Source: Thermolongibacillus altinsuensis (lineage in GTDB: Bacteria; Bacillota; Bacilli; Bacillales; Anoxybacillaceae). From it: 64,000 nt of DNA. The position numbers and the translations under genes were made by a program. This document shows, piece after piece, positions 43,384 through 52,261 of this stretch (the stretch's first letter is position 1; every line of letters begins with the position of its first letter). A model generated the notes under the pieces. That model saw only the letters and a list, made by a program, of their open reading frames with translations, was not told where the DNA came from and made no database searches. The stretch covers positions 186,001-250,000 of the forward strand of contig NZ_SLUL01000001.1 in assembly GCF_004341205.1 (NCBI RefSeq). The letters run 5' to 3'.

Positions 43384-44532
43384 TTAAATCATTAAATTCT
43401 CAACAGTTTTCTTGAAATTTATACAAAAGTTATTTATTTCATTATAATCTATATATTTATTAAGTGATACTCTAAACGAACTTTTTACTTCCATCACATT
43501 TAAACCAATCGCACTCAATACATAAGACGGCTCATTGATTGAACAAGCTGAACCGGTGGAAATGGCAAATTCATCTTTAAGACTTCGAATGATTAACTCA
43601 TTGTTGATTCCTGGTATTGTAAAGTTAATAACTCCAGGAATTTTTTGTTTAGGGTGACCATTAAATTTTATGTTTGGAAAATTTTCTTTTAGTGCTGAAA
43701 CTAACTGTTTTTCGAGTTCTAATAATTTGGTTTGATGTTCTTTTAAATTGGCTTTTGCAATTTCTGCAGCTTTTCCAAGACCGACGATATTATGGACGCT
43801 TAAAGTACCAGAACGGTAACCATCTTCTTGATTTCCACCGTGGAGAAGAGGAGTTATTTTTGTTCGCAATCCTAACTCACGTTTACGAATGAAGCATGCA
43901 CCAATCCCTTTTGGTCCATACATTTTATGCGCAGATAATGAAAGGAAATCAACGGGTACTTTCGATAAATCAACTTCGATTTTTCCTAATACTTGTGTGG
44001 CATCAGTATGAAAAAATACATGTGGATGATGTTCTTTCACATATTTTGCTAGTTCTTCAATGTTGTTAAGTGTACCGATCTCATTATTCCCCCACATAAT
44101 CGACACTAATATTGTATCTTCACGGATCGCATTTTTAAGTGTCTCTAGTTGGACTTGACCATATTGATCGACATCTAAGTATGTTACTTCGTAGCCTTCA
44201 CTTTCTAAAAATTTGCATGTTTCCAGTATTGACTTATGTTCAATTTTAGAAGTAATAATATGTTTCCCTTTATTTTTGTAGTAGTGGACGATGCCTTTTA
44301 ACACAAAATTATTGCTTTCAGTTGCACAGCTTGTAAAAATAATTTCATCTGGTTGGCAGGAGAGAAGGGAGGCAACATGGCTTCTCGCTTCTTCAACTGC
44401 CTTTTTTGCATTTTCTGCTAATGTGTAGTATTTGCTTGAAGGATTTCCGTACTCTTCGGTTAAATAAGGCCACATGGCTTTACTTACTTCGGGATCAATT
44501 GGAGTTGTAGCGCTATTATCTAAATAGATCAC
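43384..44532 (-). CDS. dndA: Cysteine desulfurase DndA
   Basis: NifS/IscS-type PLP enzyme supplying persulfide sulfur for DNA phosphorothioation. DNSATTPIDPEV at the start, SLSAHKMYGPKGIGA with the PLP Lys, and STGSACS with the persulfide Cys near residue 325. 382 aa. The start overlaps the dndE stop (ATGA). It is last in the operon. Confidence 0.9.
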   Translation of the reverse strand: MIYLDNSATTPIDPEVSKAMWPYLTEEYGNPSSKYYTLAENAKKAVEEARSHVASLLSCQPDEIIFTSCATESNNFVLKGIVHYYKNKGKHIITSKIEHKSILETCKFLESEGYEVTYLDVDQYGQVQLETLKNAIREDTILVSIMWGNNEIGTLNNIEELAKYVKEHHPHVFFHTDATQVLGKIEVDLSKVPVDFLSLSAHKMYGPKGIGACFIRKRELGLRTKITPLLHGGNQEDGYRSGTLSVHNIVGLGKAAEIAKANLKEHQTKLLELEKQLVSALKENFPNIKFNGHPKQKIPGVINFTIPGINNELIIRSLKDEFAISTGSACSINEPSYVLSAIGLNVMEVKSSFRVSLNKYIDYNEINNFCINFKKTVENLMI

Positions 44533-44915
44533 CGTACCATCTCCATTTCAAAATTAGCTAAACTCTTAATGAATTTTTCATAATTACCCGCGTATTTGTA
44601 TTCGTTTTCCAGTAACTTCGCACCGCGATCTAAATGTTTTTTGATAAGGATAGGGAAATACTCTTCATCCGTAATTGCCCGACCAAGCTGTTGGGCAATT
44701 ATTGCTTTGTATGCAAAATCTTGTGTACCGGTTAGGGTGTTACGGTTGAATTCTAAACCATTTGTATCAGATTCAAATTGTTCAATTGGTTCGTCAAGTA
44801 GTAAAGAAAGAGAAATAGCTAAACGTGCAAGAATATTTGGTGTTAAGTTCGTGTTCGTTTGCATTTGTTTTAAAATTTCCATTGTTTCTTTCGATGTTTT
44901 AAGACGAAACTGCAT
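44529..44915 (-). CDS. dndE: DNA sulfur modification protein DndE
   Basis: 128 aa. The N-terminal FRLKTSKETMEILKQMQ and ILARLAISLSL are family hallmarks, as is AIIAQQLGRAITDEEYFPILIKKHLDRG. Small helical protein reported to bind nicked DNA. The start lies 3 nt after the dndD stop. Confidence 0.88.
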   Translation of the reverse strand: MQFRLKTSKETMEILKQMQTNTNLTPNILARLAISLSLLLDEPIEQFESDTNGLEFNRNTLTGTQDFAYKAIIAQQLGRAITDEEYFPILIKKHLDRGAKLLENEYKYAGNYEKFIKSLANFEMEMVR

Positions 44916-44918
44916 TTG

Positions 44919-46940
44919 TTAATTCATCACCTTTTGAAAGAAATAGTTGTTGCTTATATCTACACGGTTTGTATCGCGATTGAAATTTAGTAAAAATTCT
45001 TGTTGAATATAAGGTTTAATTTTGTTGTAGTAATGTTCATCAATCTCAGTATTTGTTGAGAGAATGATGATTTGCTCACCTGCGACTGGTAAATATTTTT
45101 TAATAAGATTTTCCTTGTGTGTATGGTCAAGACGACCAAATAGGGTATCTAACACTAATGGAATTTGTTGTTTCGATGCTTTTAACAAAGCCCATAACAA
45201 CGATAAAAAGAAAATTTGTGTTTCTCCAGCAGAGAGAGAATGTTTAAATACAGGGCTATTTGCATGATTTAACATCGTTAATTCGAAAGTATGCGGATCG
45301 ATTTTAAAAGAGTTTAAAAATTGTCCTTTTCTCATTAATGAGTTAAACATTTGTAAGAAATATGTTTCAACAGTTCCAAGGTATTTATTAATTTGTATTT
45401 CTTGGTATTTTGATAATACCCGGTTTAGTTTTTGGCATAACTCAAAAATGTTACCATCTTTTTGAGCTTGGTACACACGTTTTGCAGCCTTTTCTTTTTG
45501 AATCATAAGTTCATTATAAAACTTTCTTGCTTCCACAAGTTTAGCTTCATTGGCTTCAATTTCGTATTTAATTTGTTCGTGAATACGGGTTTGTTCGTTA
45601 AGTTTGTTAACAATATCTTTTAACACATCGTCTTTTAAGTTATGTTCAATTTGTTTTTTAGCATTATAAATCTCGTTTGTGAGTTGTTCCATTCGAGCGA
45701 AGTAGTTGTTAATCTCTTTTCCATCAAATTTTTGCACTTGTTTGAATAACTCGTGCATAGCATGTTTTTGCTCTTTTGTCATTTCATGAATTATTTTAAA
45801 TTTATCTAAATTGACACCTATTGGTTTCAGTAAATCAAACAAACGTTTGTTTATTTCAGCAATAAAAGAAGAAGTCGCCTCATTTCCGCTTTGGTCAGTG
45901 ATATGAAATTTATGAGATAAGCTTTTTAATACATGTGGAAGGGTTTCGTTTCCGAGTTCTTCCTTTAATGTTTCATATCTTTGCACTCGTTCTTCATTTT
46001 CTATTTGTGTAACGACTTTTTGAACAAGTTTTTGTGTAATGACAAATGGTAAAAGATTTGCTGCAATTTCTTTAATTTTTTCAGAGATTTGTTTCTTTTC
46101 TTGTTCCATTGCGAAAATTTTATTGTTTAATTCTTCGCGTTCACGGGCCATAATACCGCCTTGATTAGAAAATTCACGTTCGAGTTCTTGAATTTTTACT
46201 TGAGTATCTTTTAACTTTTCTTTTAATTCGGCAATTCTAGTTTCTAAACGGTTTATTATATTTTCTTGATTACGAAGATCGTGTTCAATTTGTGTATATT
46301 GTCTCTGTTCTTCAGTTAAATTAGCAAAAATATTTTCTTGTTTTAAGTATTTTAATAAGTCTTCTTTAAGAATGTCAAAAAGGTCTAAGTTAAAGAGAGT
46401 CATAAATGCTTCTTTTACGTTTGATTCGAAACGTGGGTCAAGAACATATTGTTGAACTTTTTCCCCATCAAAGAAGAAAAAGTCAAATAAACTTGGCGGT
46501 AAATAACGTCTTAAGAAGTGATAAAATTCTTCTGTTTCTCTTTCGTTAAGAATAAGATCTCCCTTAAAGATTTGTGCATATTCTTTTACAGACTCATTAA
46601 TGAGCTTCCATTGCCTAATAATTTTATAATGTTCAGGTTCTCCATGATTTCGAATAGTAAACTGAATTTCGATACTTGCTTCGTTAGTTCCTTCAGCCAG
46701 TGCATAAAGGTTTATTTTGTCTTTAATATAGTCCATATATTTTGTGTTTACTGATTTGTATCCAAGAAATAATGGACCGTAGATTGCAAGTTTAATAGCA
46801 GATAAAAATGTGGTTTTACCAGATCCGTTTTCACCACCAATTAGAATAATATTACTTCGACCTTTTTTGCTGCCAAATGAGAATTCATTACGTCCGTAAT
46901 AAATACCAAAGTTGTTAATTACAAGTTTATTGATCTGCAT
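44919..46940 (-). CDS. dndD: DNA sulfur modification ATPase DndD
   Basis: 673 aa SMC/RecF-type ATPase: LIGGENGSGKTTFLSAI (Walker A), FFFFDGEKVQQYV, long coiled coils, HSLSAGETQIFFLSLLWALL (signature) and LVLDTLFGRLDHTHK (Walker B). ATG 46940 is chosen (AAAAGGTG 6 nt upstream); GTG 46949 is closer to the SD. It overlaps the dndC end by 14 nt. Confidence 0.92.
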   Translation of the reverse strand: MQINKLVINNFGIYYGRNEFSFGSKKGRSNIILIGGENGSGKTTFLSAIKLAIYGPLFLGYKSVNTKYMDYIKDKINLYALAEGTNEASIEIQFTIRNHGEPEHYKIIRQWKLINESVKEYAQIFKGDLILNERETEEFYHFLRRYLPPSLFDFFFFDGEKVQQYVLDPRFESNVKEAFMTLFNLDLFDILKEDLLKYLKQENIFANLTEEQRQYTQIEHDLRNQENIINRLETRIAELKEKLKDTQVKIQELEREFSNQGGIMAREREELNNKIFAMEQEKKQISEKIKEIAANLLPFVITQKLVQKVVTQIENEERVQRYETLKEELGNETLPHVLKSLSHKFHITDQSGNEATSSFIAEINKRLFDLLKPIGVNLDKFKIIHEMTKEQKHAMHELFKQVQKFDGKEINNYFARMEQLTNEIYNAKKQIEHNLKDDVLKDIVNKLNEQTRIHEQIKYEIEANEAKLVEARKFYNELMIQKEKAAKRVYQAQKDGNIFELCQKLNRVLSKYQEIQINKYLGTVETYFLQMFNSLMRKGQFLNSFKIDPHTFELTMLNHANSPVFKHSLSAGETQIFFLSLLWALLKASKQQIPLVLDTLFGRLDHTHKENLIKKYLPVAGEQIIILSTNTEIDEHYYNKIKPYIQQEFLLNFNRDTNRVDISNNYFFQKVMN

Positions 46941-48309
46941 ATTTTTCACCTTTTAACTTATCAAAATGTAGCCATTCTTCGTTGAGAATTCGGTTTATAT
47001 CCTTTAGGATGCCATAACGGTGTTTATAACCGTAATGCTCAAATTCCAAATTAATTAACTTTTGAATTAATTCAAATTCTACTTCTTCTTCGTCACAGAG
47101 GCGTTTTAATGTTTTAATATCTTCGCTTTCTAAAAACTTGCTTTGTTCAATATCCCAGTCTGGACGTGTTCCGTATACTTCTTCGTAAATAGTTAAAACG
47201 GAATCTTCCCAATCACCTTTATCAAACCAGATTCGGCGAATTTCTTTTAATTCTTCTAAGGTAATTAATTCATATTTCGGATGGTCAGGATGTTGTAACT
47301 CTTTTTCCGTTTTTAATAGTTCTTTAAGAATTTCCTTGCGATGTTCAAGTGTATATGGTCCTAAACCTTTCCGTTTGTTCTCATCATCTCCAACTAAGTA
47401 AACGGATCCGTTCATCCGTTTCTTTTCCCGATAATCTGGGTTATCGCGATTTTCTAAAAGCCAATTTCTAAAGCGAAGCAGAGGGATTAACCATTCATCA
47501 CCAGATTCGATAAATCCTTTCAAAGATTTATCTTCTTGAACAACTGTACATACCCAGCAGCCAAAGCGACTATTACCGCAAGAAGGGGTTGACTGGTCAA
47601 TGACAAGTGGACATTCCCCTTGACTATCTTGATATAGGGCTAGCAAATCACTGTTATCTGCTCCCCAAGGATTTGGAATTTGCATGAGATAAGTCCAAAC
47701 ATCATCTAATGAAAAGTCTTCAATTGGAGCATAAACATATGAATTTGGTAGTTTAGTATGTCTGCGTAAAACTTTTCCCTCAATTTTATGAGTATTCATT
47801 ACTTGTGCGCGTGTTGAGCTTTCTGATTTACGTACGCCAAGAACAACAACTGTTTCACCAAATTCAGATACTTTATTTAAAATAAATGCATTTGCTGGAT
47901 CAATCTTTAAACGATCCGTACACCAGCGAAATTTTTGTCTTGGTGCAGGGTAGCCTCTGCCAATTAAATTAACCCAAAACGTATTTTTTATATCGGGCAT
48001 GACTTTCTCGACATGAATAGGTAATCCTAATTCTTTAGCTGCTTTTTTCATTTTCAACAATTGTTCGTCGATATGTTTTAGTACTTTTGGGTTTTCTACC
48101 ATTGTATCAGATGAAATAATGTATACAGGTTTTGTTAGATCCCCCTTGCTCATTGAGGATAGTGCATAGAACACAATTTGCACGACAGCGGTAGAGTCTT
48201 TCCCGCCGCTAAACCCGACGACCCATGGACGATCATCAGATTTATAAACTTCTTGAACACTTCTATATAAATCCTCTTTTTTATGCTTGGCAAAATAATT
48301 TAGCGCCAT
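46927..48309 (-). CDS. dndC: DNA phosphorothioation protein DndC (PAPS-reductase-like, Fe-S)
   Basis: ATP pyrophosphatase that activates DNA for sulfur insertion. VVGFSGGKDSTAVVQ is the PP-loop; four cysteines in CPLVID...SCGNSRFGCWVC are the expected Fe-S ligands. 460 aa. ATG 48309 after GGAG; it overlaps the dndB end by 10 nt. Confidence 0.94.
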   Translation of the reverse strand: MALNYFAKHKKEDLYRSVQEVYKSDDRPWVVGFSGGKDSTAVVQIVFYALSSMSKGDLTKPVYIISSDTMVENPKVLKHIDEQLLKMKKAAKELGLPIHVEKVMPDIKNTFWVNLIGRGYPAPRQKFRWCTDRLKIDPANAFILNKVSEFGETVVVLGVRKSESSTRAQVMNTHKIEGKVLRRHTKLPNSYVYAPIEDFSLDDVWTYLMQIPNPWGADNSDLLALYQDSQGECPLVIDQSTPSCGNSRFGCWVCTVVQEDKSLKGFIESGDEWLIPLLRFRNWLLENRDNPDYREKKRMNGSVYLVGDDENKRKGLGPYTLEHRKEILKELLKTEKELQHPDHPKYELITLEELKEIRRIWFDKGDWEDSVLTIYEEVYGTRPDWDIEQSKFLESEDIKTLKRLCDEEEVEFELIQKLINLEFEHYGYKHRYGILKDINRILNEEWLHFDKLKGEKYADQ

Positions 48310-49406
48310 TTTTGAAACTCCTTTGTTAAAAATTCCTGTTCTAATTGTTGTTCTTCTTCGGTTAACGGCAATCCTAACTGAAGCTTAATTTGATTTTTTG
48401 TTAACTTAATTGATTGTTGGTTCTTGTTAATTCGACCATTTCTATTATACGCCCGATGCAACCAAAGTGAAGTGTTGGAACGACTCCAATCAATTTTACC
48501 AAGTTTTTTAAGTATATTTATCCAATCTTTTTTGTTGCTTATGTAGAGCTCGTAGCCAATCATACCGATTGCTTCAAGAGTGATTCCATACGAACACAAA
48601 TAATTAGTACGCAATTCATGCGCAGTTATTTGTTTATTTAACACAAGATTCCATTCTTGAATACTGCTTGTTAAAGTAATCCAAAATTGCTTAAGAAATT
48701 CCTTTGTCTCTTCCGAAATCGTAGAGCCCTTCTTTAAGTTTACTAAACGTTTATTAGTAGAATAAATTGCACTAAGTGTAAATATTTTTGGACTAAATTT
48801 GGATAGGGAAGAATTCTCCATATCTGTTAAGGTTCTTAATAGATCATTTGATTGAATGATTTCTTTCGTAATAATCGATAGCTCATCACGCCAATCGTAC
48901 AAGATCCCGATAGACTTTGTAGAGTTCACAGCATGTTTATTTAGATCCGCAAATAACTGCTGACTTCTTTTCAAACCTTGATCGTGGAAGAATACGACTG
49001 AAATTGTTTCGTTTCCAAGATCGGGATTTATACTAATTGCTTCTTCAATAGCTGCTCTACGGTGTTGACCATCGTTAATTAAAAAACGAGCATCCATATT
49101 AATAACAAGTTTACCGATATTTTTGTTAGTCGTTTCATCAAAAGGAATGAAATGCATTTCACCATCTACCGAAGCAGTAATAGAAGAGAAGACATAGTCA
49201 TTCGGATTCTCCAAAATGTACCTGGTTATTTCAGGAATTCTATGCTTATTTAGCAAACGTTGAGCACGGAATTCGGCGGGGATTTCTTCCTCGTCGAATA
49301 AAAAAATTTTTGGTATTAGCTTTAAAGGGCACATGGCTACGTAATATTCACGATTTGCTTGAATACCTCGGACGGCTGGGAAGTTGTACGTAAAATTATA
49401 ATCCAT
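48300..49406 (-). CDS. dndB: DndB (DGQHR-domain protein; regulator of dnd)
   Basis: 368 aa with the family motif NDGQHRRAAIEEA near residue 112 and LFADLNKHAVNSTKS. In other hosts DndB represses the dnd operon and tunes modification density. ATG 49406 has AGGAGAGG upstream. First gene of dndBCDEA. The 16-bp palindrome between its promoter and SD is a plausible DndB target. Confidence 0.9.
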   Translation of the reverse strand: MDYNFTYNFPAVRGIQANREYYVAMCPLKLIPKIFLFDEEEIPAEFRAQRLLNKHRIPEITRYILENPNDYVFSSITASVDGEMHFIPFDETTNKNIGKLVINMDARFLINDGQHRRAAIEEAISINPDLGNETISVVFFHDQGLKRSQQLFADLNKHAVNSTKSIGILYDWRDELSIITKEIIQSNDLLRTLTDMENSSLSKFSPKIFTLSAIYSTNKRLVNLKKGSTISEETKEFLKQFWITLTSSIQEWNLVLNKQITAHELRTNYLCSYGITLEAIGMIGYELYISNKKDWINILKKLGKIDWSRSNTSLWLHRAYNRNGRINKNQQSIKLTKNQIKLQLGLPLTEEEQQLEQEFLTKEFQKWR

Positions 49407-49422
49407 ATATGTAATCCTCTCC

Positions 49423-49480
49423 TATTACGTACGTAATATGTTACTCTATTTAATTTATCATAGATCACAACCATCGACAA
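49423..49480 (-). promoter_or_regulatory. dndB promoter with palindromic operator
   Basis: On minus: TTGTCG (complement 49475-49480), 17 nt, TAAATT (complement 49452-49457) with extended TG. Downstream of the expected start, a perfect 16-bp palindrome TATTACGTACGTAATA (49423-49438) abuts the SD. The divergent plus promoter TCGACA (49474) -18- TATAAT (49498) overlaps the same -35 bases. Confidence 0.68.
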
Positions 49481-49537
49481 CTTTTTCCTTCTGCATCTAT
49501 AATAACTTGTGTATATGGTGTTTAGGGGGGATTATTT

Positions 49538-49822
49538 ATGGAAAAGTGTGTAAAGTGCAATCGTTCAGGTGTTGAATTATTAGAAACAGGAGATTTAAGA
49601 ATTAATCACATCGAAAAAGTTTGTGAGGAATGTTTAGTTAAAATTTTTGAAGAAAAAGTAGAAAAAGAAAACCTTGTATGTGATGAGTGTGGAACAAAAC
49701 TAAAAGTAAGAATCGATGATGATATAGCATGGTTTTATTGTGACAAGGGTGAAGAACATACTGATTATGGCGAATATTTATTAGAACCATTAGACCCAAA
49801 AGAAGGAGAGAGTTGGTTTTAA
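49538..49822 (+). CDS. Small zinc-ribbon protein
   Basis: 94 aa with two pairs of CxxC: CVKCNRSG and CEECLVK in the N-terminal half, then CDECGTKLK and a single C in FYCDKG. It looks like two zinc knuckles or ribbons. SD GGGGGG. It is transcribed divergently from dndB with overlapping promoters and precedes an HNH gene. Function unknown. Confidence 0.6.
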   Translation: MEKCVKCNRSGVELLETGDLRINHIEKVCEECLVKIFEEKVEKENLVCDECGTKLKVRIDDDIAWFYCDKGEEHTDYGEYLLEPLDPKEGESWF

Positions 49823-49885
49823 TAACCAATTAATAAGAGAAGCAGCTCTTAAGCTTCTTCTATAATTACTTATAGGGTGTTAAAG

Positions 49886-50872
49886 ATGAGCTGGAACCTA
49901 AAAATCGGAGAAATTAAAGAACAGTATTTAAATGAACAACAAATTTGGCAAATGTTCAATACGTTCTTTTCGCCAAAATCCAAAAATACAATGACTTATA
50001 AATTTGGCCTTATTAAATCACTAATCGAAAACTTGTATAACGTAAACGAAAATTTAGAGGTCAATTATTATCAGTTATTTGAGTCGTTCACGAAAATTTA
50101 TTGGAATCTAGTGGTGCATCATCAATTAAAACAGAGCAATAGCTCATCGATGAATTCAGCGGTTGAAAAAGTTTTAATGAATTTTCAAAAAGAACACCGA
50201 ATTCCAAATGATTTCAAGTTCGATAAACTGCCTCATGATCTGCAGCTAAAGCTTGTTCAGCAGGTAAAAAAGGAAGGAAATAAATATGTGATTGGAGCTC
50301 TGTATGGAGATTCAAAAGGAGTTATTTATGAGTTTGATTTAAAAAAAGAGTATATGAGAATGAATGAAGCCGTCTACAAATTTATGCTAAAGCATCAAAA
50401 GGTCCTTACATATTTGACGAATTATCATCTTGCTTTGTTTTTAGAAAAGTATAACAAAGCGGAAAATACAGTGCATATGTTAATGAAGGTAGAAAATGTG
50501 TCTAAAAGGTCTTCGCTTGATGGGTTTTATAATATACTCATTTCCTTTGGAGAAAAAACATGTTTTTATTGCGGAAAAACGTTAGATGGACGAACGGTAG
50601 CTCATGTAGACCATTTCATTCCTTGGAGTTTTGTGCAAACGGATCATTTATGGAATTTAGTGTTAGCGTGTCGAAGTTGTAATCTTTCGAAACGAGATCG
50701 AATAGCTAAACAAGTATTTTTAAATTCTCTAATTGACCGAAACGAACAGCTTGCTGAATCAAATGAAGAGGTAATAATAAAGGAATTTAAATTTTATCGA
50801 CCAGAGAAACTGCAAGATCTGTATCATTATTCAATTGTTAATGGTTTTGAACATCAATGGAGTCCAAATTAG
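49886..50872 (+). CDS. HNH endonuclease-domain protein
   Basis: 328 aa. The C-terminal part has a complete HNH site with zinc cysteines: CFYCGKTLDG, then AHVDHFIPWSF (the HxDH), WNLVLACRSCNLSKRD (Asn and second CxxC). The N-terminal 200 residues are helical and unrecognised and may read modified DNA; no SBD-type sulfur-binding signature was identified by eye. ATG 49886 with TAGGGTG upstream. A candidate restriction partner of the dnd operon by position. Confidence 0.75.
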   Translation: MSWNLKIGEIKEQYLNEQQIWQMFNTFFSPKSKNTMTYKFGLIKSLIENLYNVNENLEVNYYQLFESFTKIYWNLVVHHQLKQSNSSSMNSAVEKVLMNFQKEHRIPNDFKFDKLPHDLQLKLVQQVKKEGNKYVIGALYGDSKGVIYEFDLKKEYMRMNEAVYKFMLKHQKVLTYLTNYHLALFLEKYNKAENTVHMLMKVENVSKRSSLDGFYNILISFGEKTCFYCGKTLDGRTVAHVDHFIPWSFVQTDHLWNLVLACRSCNLSKRDRIAKQVFLNSLIDRNEQLAESNEEVIIKEFKFYRPEKLQDLYHYSIVNGFEHQWSPN

Positions 50873-50894
50873 TGGTAATCTGGAGTGAAAAATA

Positions 50895-51220
50895 GTGAAA
50901 GTATATAACAAACTCGTCCGTGACCGTATTCCAGAAATCATTAAGTCTAGTGGGAAGTTATGTAAGATTCGAATTTTACATGAAGATGAATACGTTCGTG
51001 AATTGAGAAAAAAGTATTTGAAGAATTAGAAGAATACATGTCTGTGAAAGATGATGAAGCAACGATTGAGGAATTGGCAGATGTGCTGGAAGTTATTTAT
51101 GCTTTAGCAGAATATCATGGGGTGTCGCTCGAGAAATTAGAAGAAGTTCGTGCACAAAAAGCGGAAAAGCGAGGGGGATTTAAGGAAAAAATTTTTTTAA
51201 TAGAGGTTGAGGATATGTAA
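50895..51220 (+). pseudogene. MazG-like nucleotide pyrophosphohydrolase, frameshifted
   Basis: Frame 1 from GTG 50895 reads VYNKLVRDRIPEIIKSSGK...EYVRELRKKYLKN and stops at 51027. Frame 2 picks up at the same place with VFEELEEYMS...IEELADVLEVIYALAEYHGV and ends at 51220, giving the full phosphoribosyl-ATP-pyrophosphohydrolase-like protein. The frames meet at a run of six A's near 51007; seven would restore the gene. A real mutation, a slippery site or a sequencing error are all possible. Confidence 0.75.
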
Positions 51221-51251
51221 TCTTTAACTGGTTACAAAATAAATATAAAAC

Positions 51252-52068
51252 ACCCGTGGTGCTAGTTGAGTCTTAACGCTCAACTAGCCCAAGAACAACA
51301 AGCGAGTAAGCCAGTAAAATACCATCCAGTGCCGTTTCAAATCCGGAAACCGAGTTAGCTCGAATCTCGGTGATCCGATACGGATCGACTAAAATCGAAA
51401 ACACGGTTTCAACCACTTTGCGTTTTCGTTTCATCCAATGTTTCCATGCGTCCGATTGGCGAATTCGCTGATTTTTTCGAACAGTCGTCCAAAAAGCGAC
51501 TCGATGCTCTTCGTACAGCTTCTTTTGCAGCTTTTGGCTGATATACCCTTTGTCACCTAGGTTATACGTGACGCGATACATTCGGGCTGAATGACACAGC
51601 TCGATCGGCAAGCTGTCCACGACCGCATACGCATGGTGTTGCCCGCGCTTGGCCAGCTGGTGTCGTACCCACTTGATCGCAAAGCCAAGCGCTCGGCAGT
51701 GAGAACGCTCAGGGAACAAGGCCTTAGGGAACAAATTCCCGATCACAAACCGATGCCAAGCCCGTTCGGAAGTGAAGCCCAACAATTTTCCGAGGACATG
51801 GACGGTGATGATGACCTCGTCTTCCTGTTTCAACAAATGACGATTTCGACGTTGAAGATGAATCTGGATACTCGATAGTTGAGCCGATACAAAAGACAAA
51901 ATCGCTGCATATTGTTTTTGAAGTTTGGCTCGATTTGTTGTAAAATAAAAGTGCTCTTGCATGTGAATTCTCCTTTTAAATGTTTGGTCGCACTTTCATT
52001 TTAAGGAGATCCTCATGCAAGGGCTATTTTTATGCTTGTCTGATTTTATCTTATCTAGCACCACGGGT
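51252..52068 (-). mobile_element. IS982-family insertion sequence, internally deleted
   Basis: Perfect 14-bp terminal inverted repeats (ACCCGTGGTGCTAG at 51252-51265 and its complement at 52055-52068) bound one transposase gene. 817 bp, shorter than the ~1 kb usual for the family. No clear target-site duplication is visible. Confidence 0.85.
51273..51962 (-). CDS. IS982-family transposase with internal in-frame deletion
   Basis: 229 aa; relatives are close to 290-300. The DDE residues are in AVVDSLPIELC, NLGDKGYIS and VETVFSILV, but only a few residues (MYRVT) separate the first part from YNLGDKG, where family members carry about 60-70 residues. The reading frame is kept. Probably inactive. 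ATG 51962 has AAGGAG at 7 nt. Confidence 0.78.
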   Translation of the reverse strand: MQEHFYFTTNRAKLQKQYAAILSFVSAQLSSIQIHLQRRNRHLLKQEDEVIITVHVLGKLLGFTSERAWHRFVIGNLFPKALFPERSHCRALGFAIKWVRHQLAKRGQHHAYAVVDSLPIELCHSARMYRVTYNLGDKGYISQKLQKKLYEEHRVAFWTTVRKNQRIRQSDAWKHWMKRKRKVVETVFSILVDPYRITEIRANSVSGFETALDGILLAYSLVVLGLVER

Positions 52069-52261
52069 ATTTATTAATTAAAGAATATAAAGTGCTCTAG
52101 GGGATAGGGGCTCTCAAGGGAGTCCTTATCCGTTCAGCCATTCAATGGATCTATTAGAAGTTAGGTAGTAAAGTGACTCAGCTCTAGAATACATCCTATA
52201 TTCAGAAATGCTTATTTTATATCGGGTCAAACGGACGCATAAGCAAAACATCATCGATACA
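52069..52261. other. Noncoding stretch between two IS elements
   Basis: No SD-preceded reading frame, terminator or promoter stands out; probably flanking debris between the IS982 and IS605-type elements. Confidence 0.4.

Noticed and set aside
51240-52080. Target-site duplication around the IS982 copy
   Set aside because: Flanks are AT-rich and no 6-9 bp direct repeat adjoins the terminal repeats.
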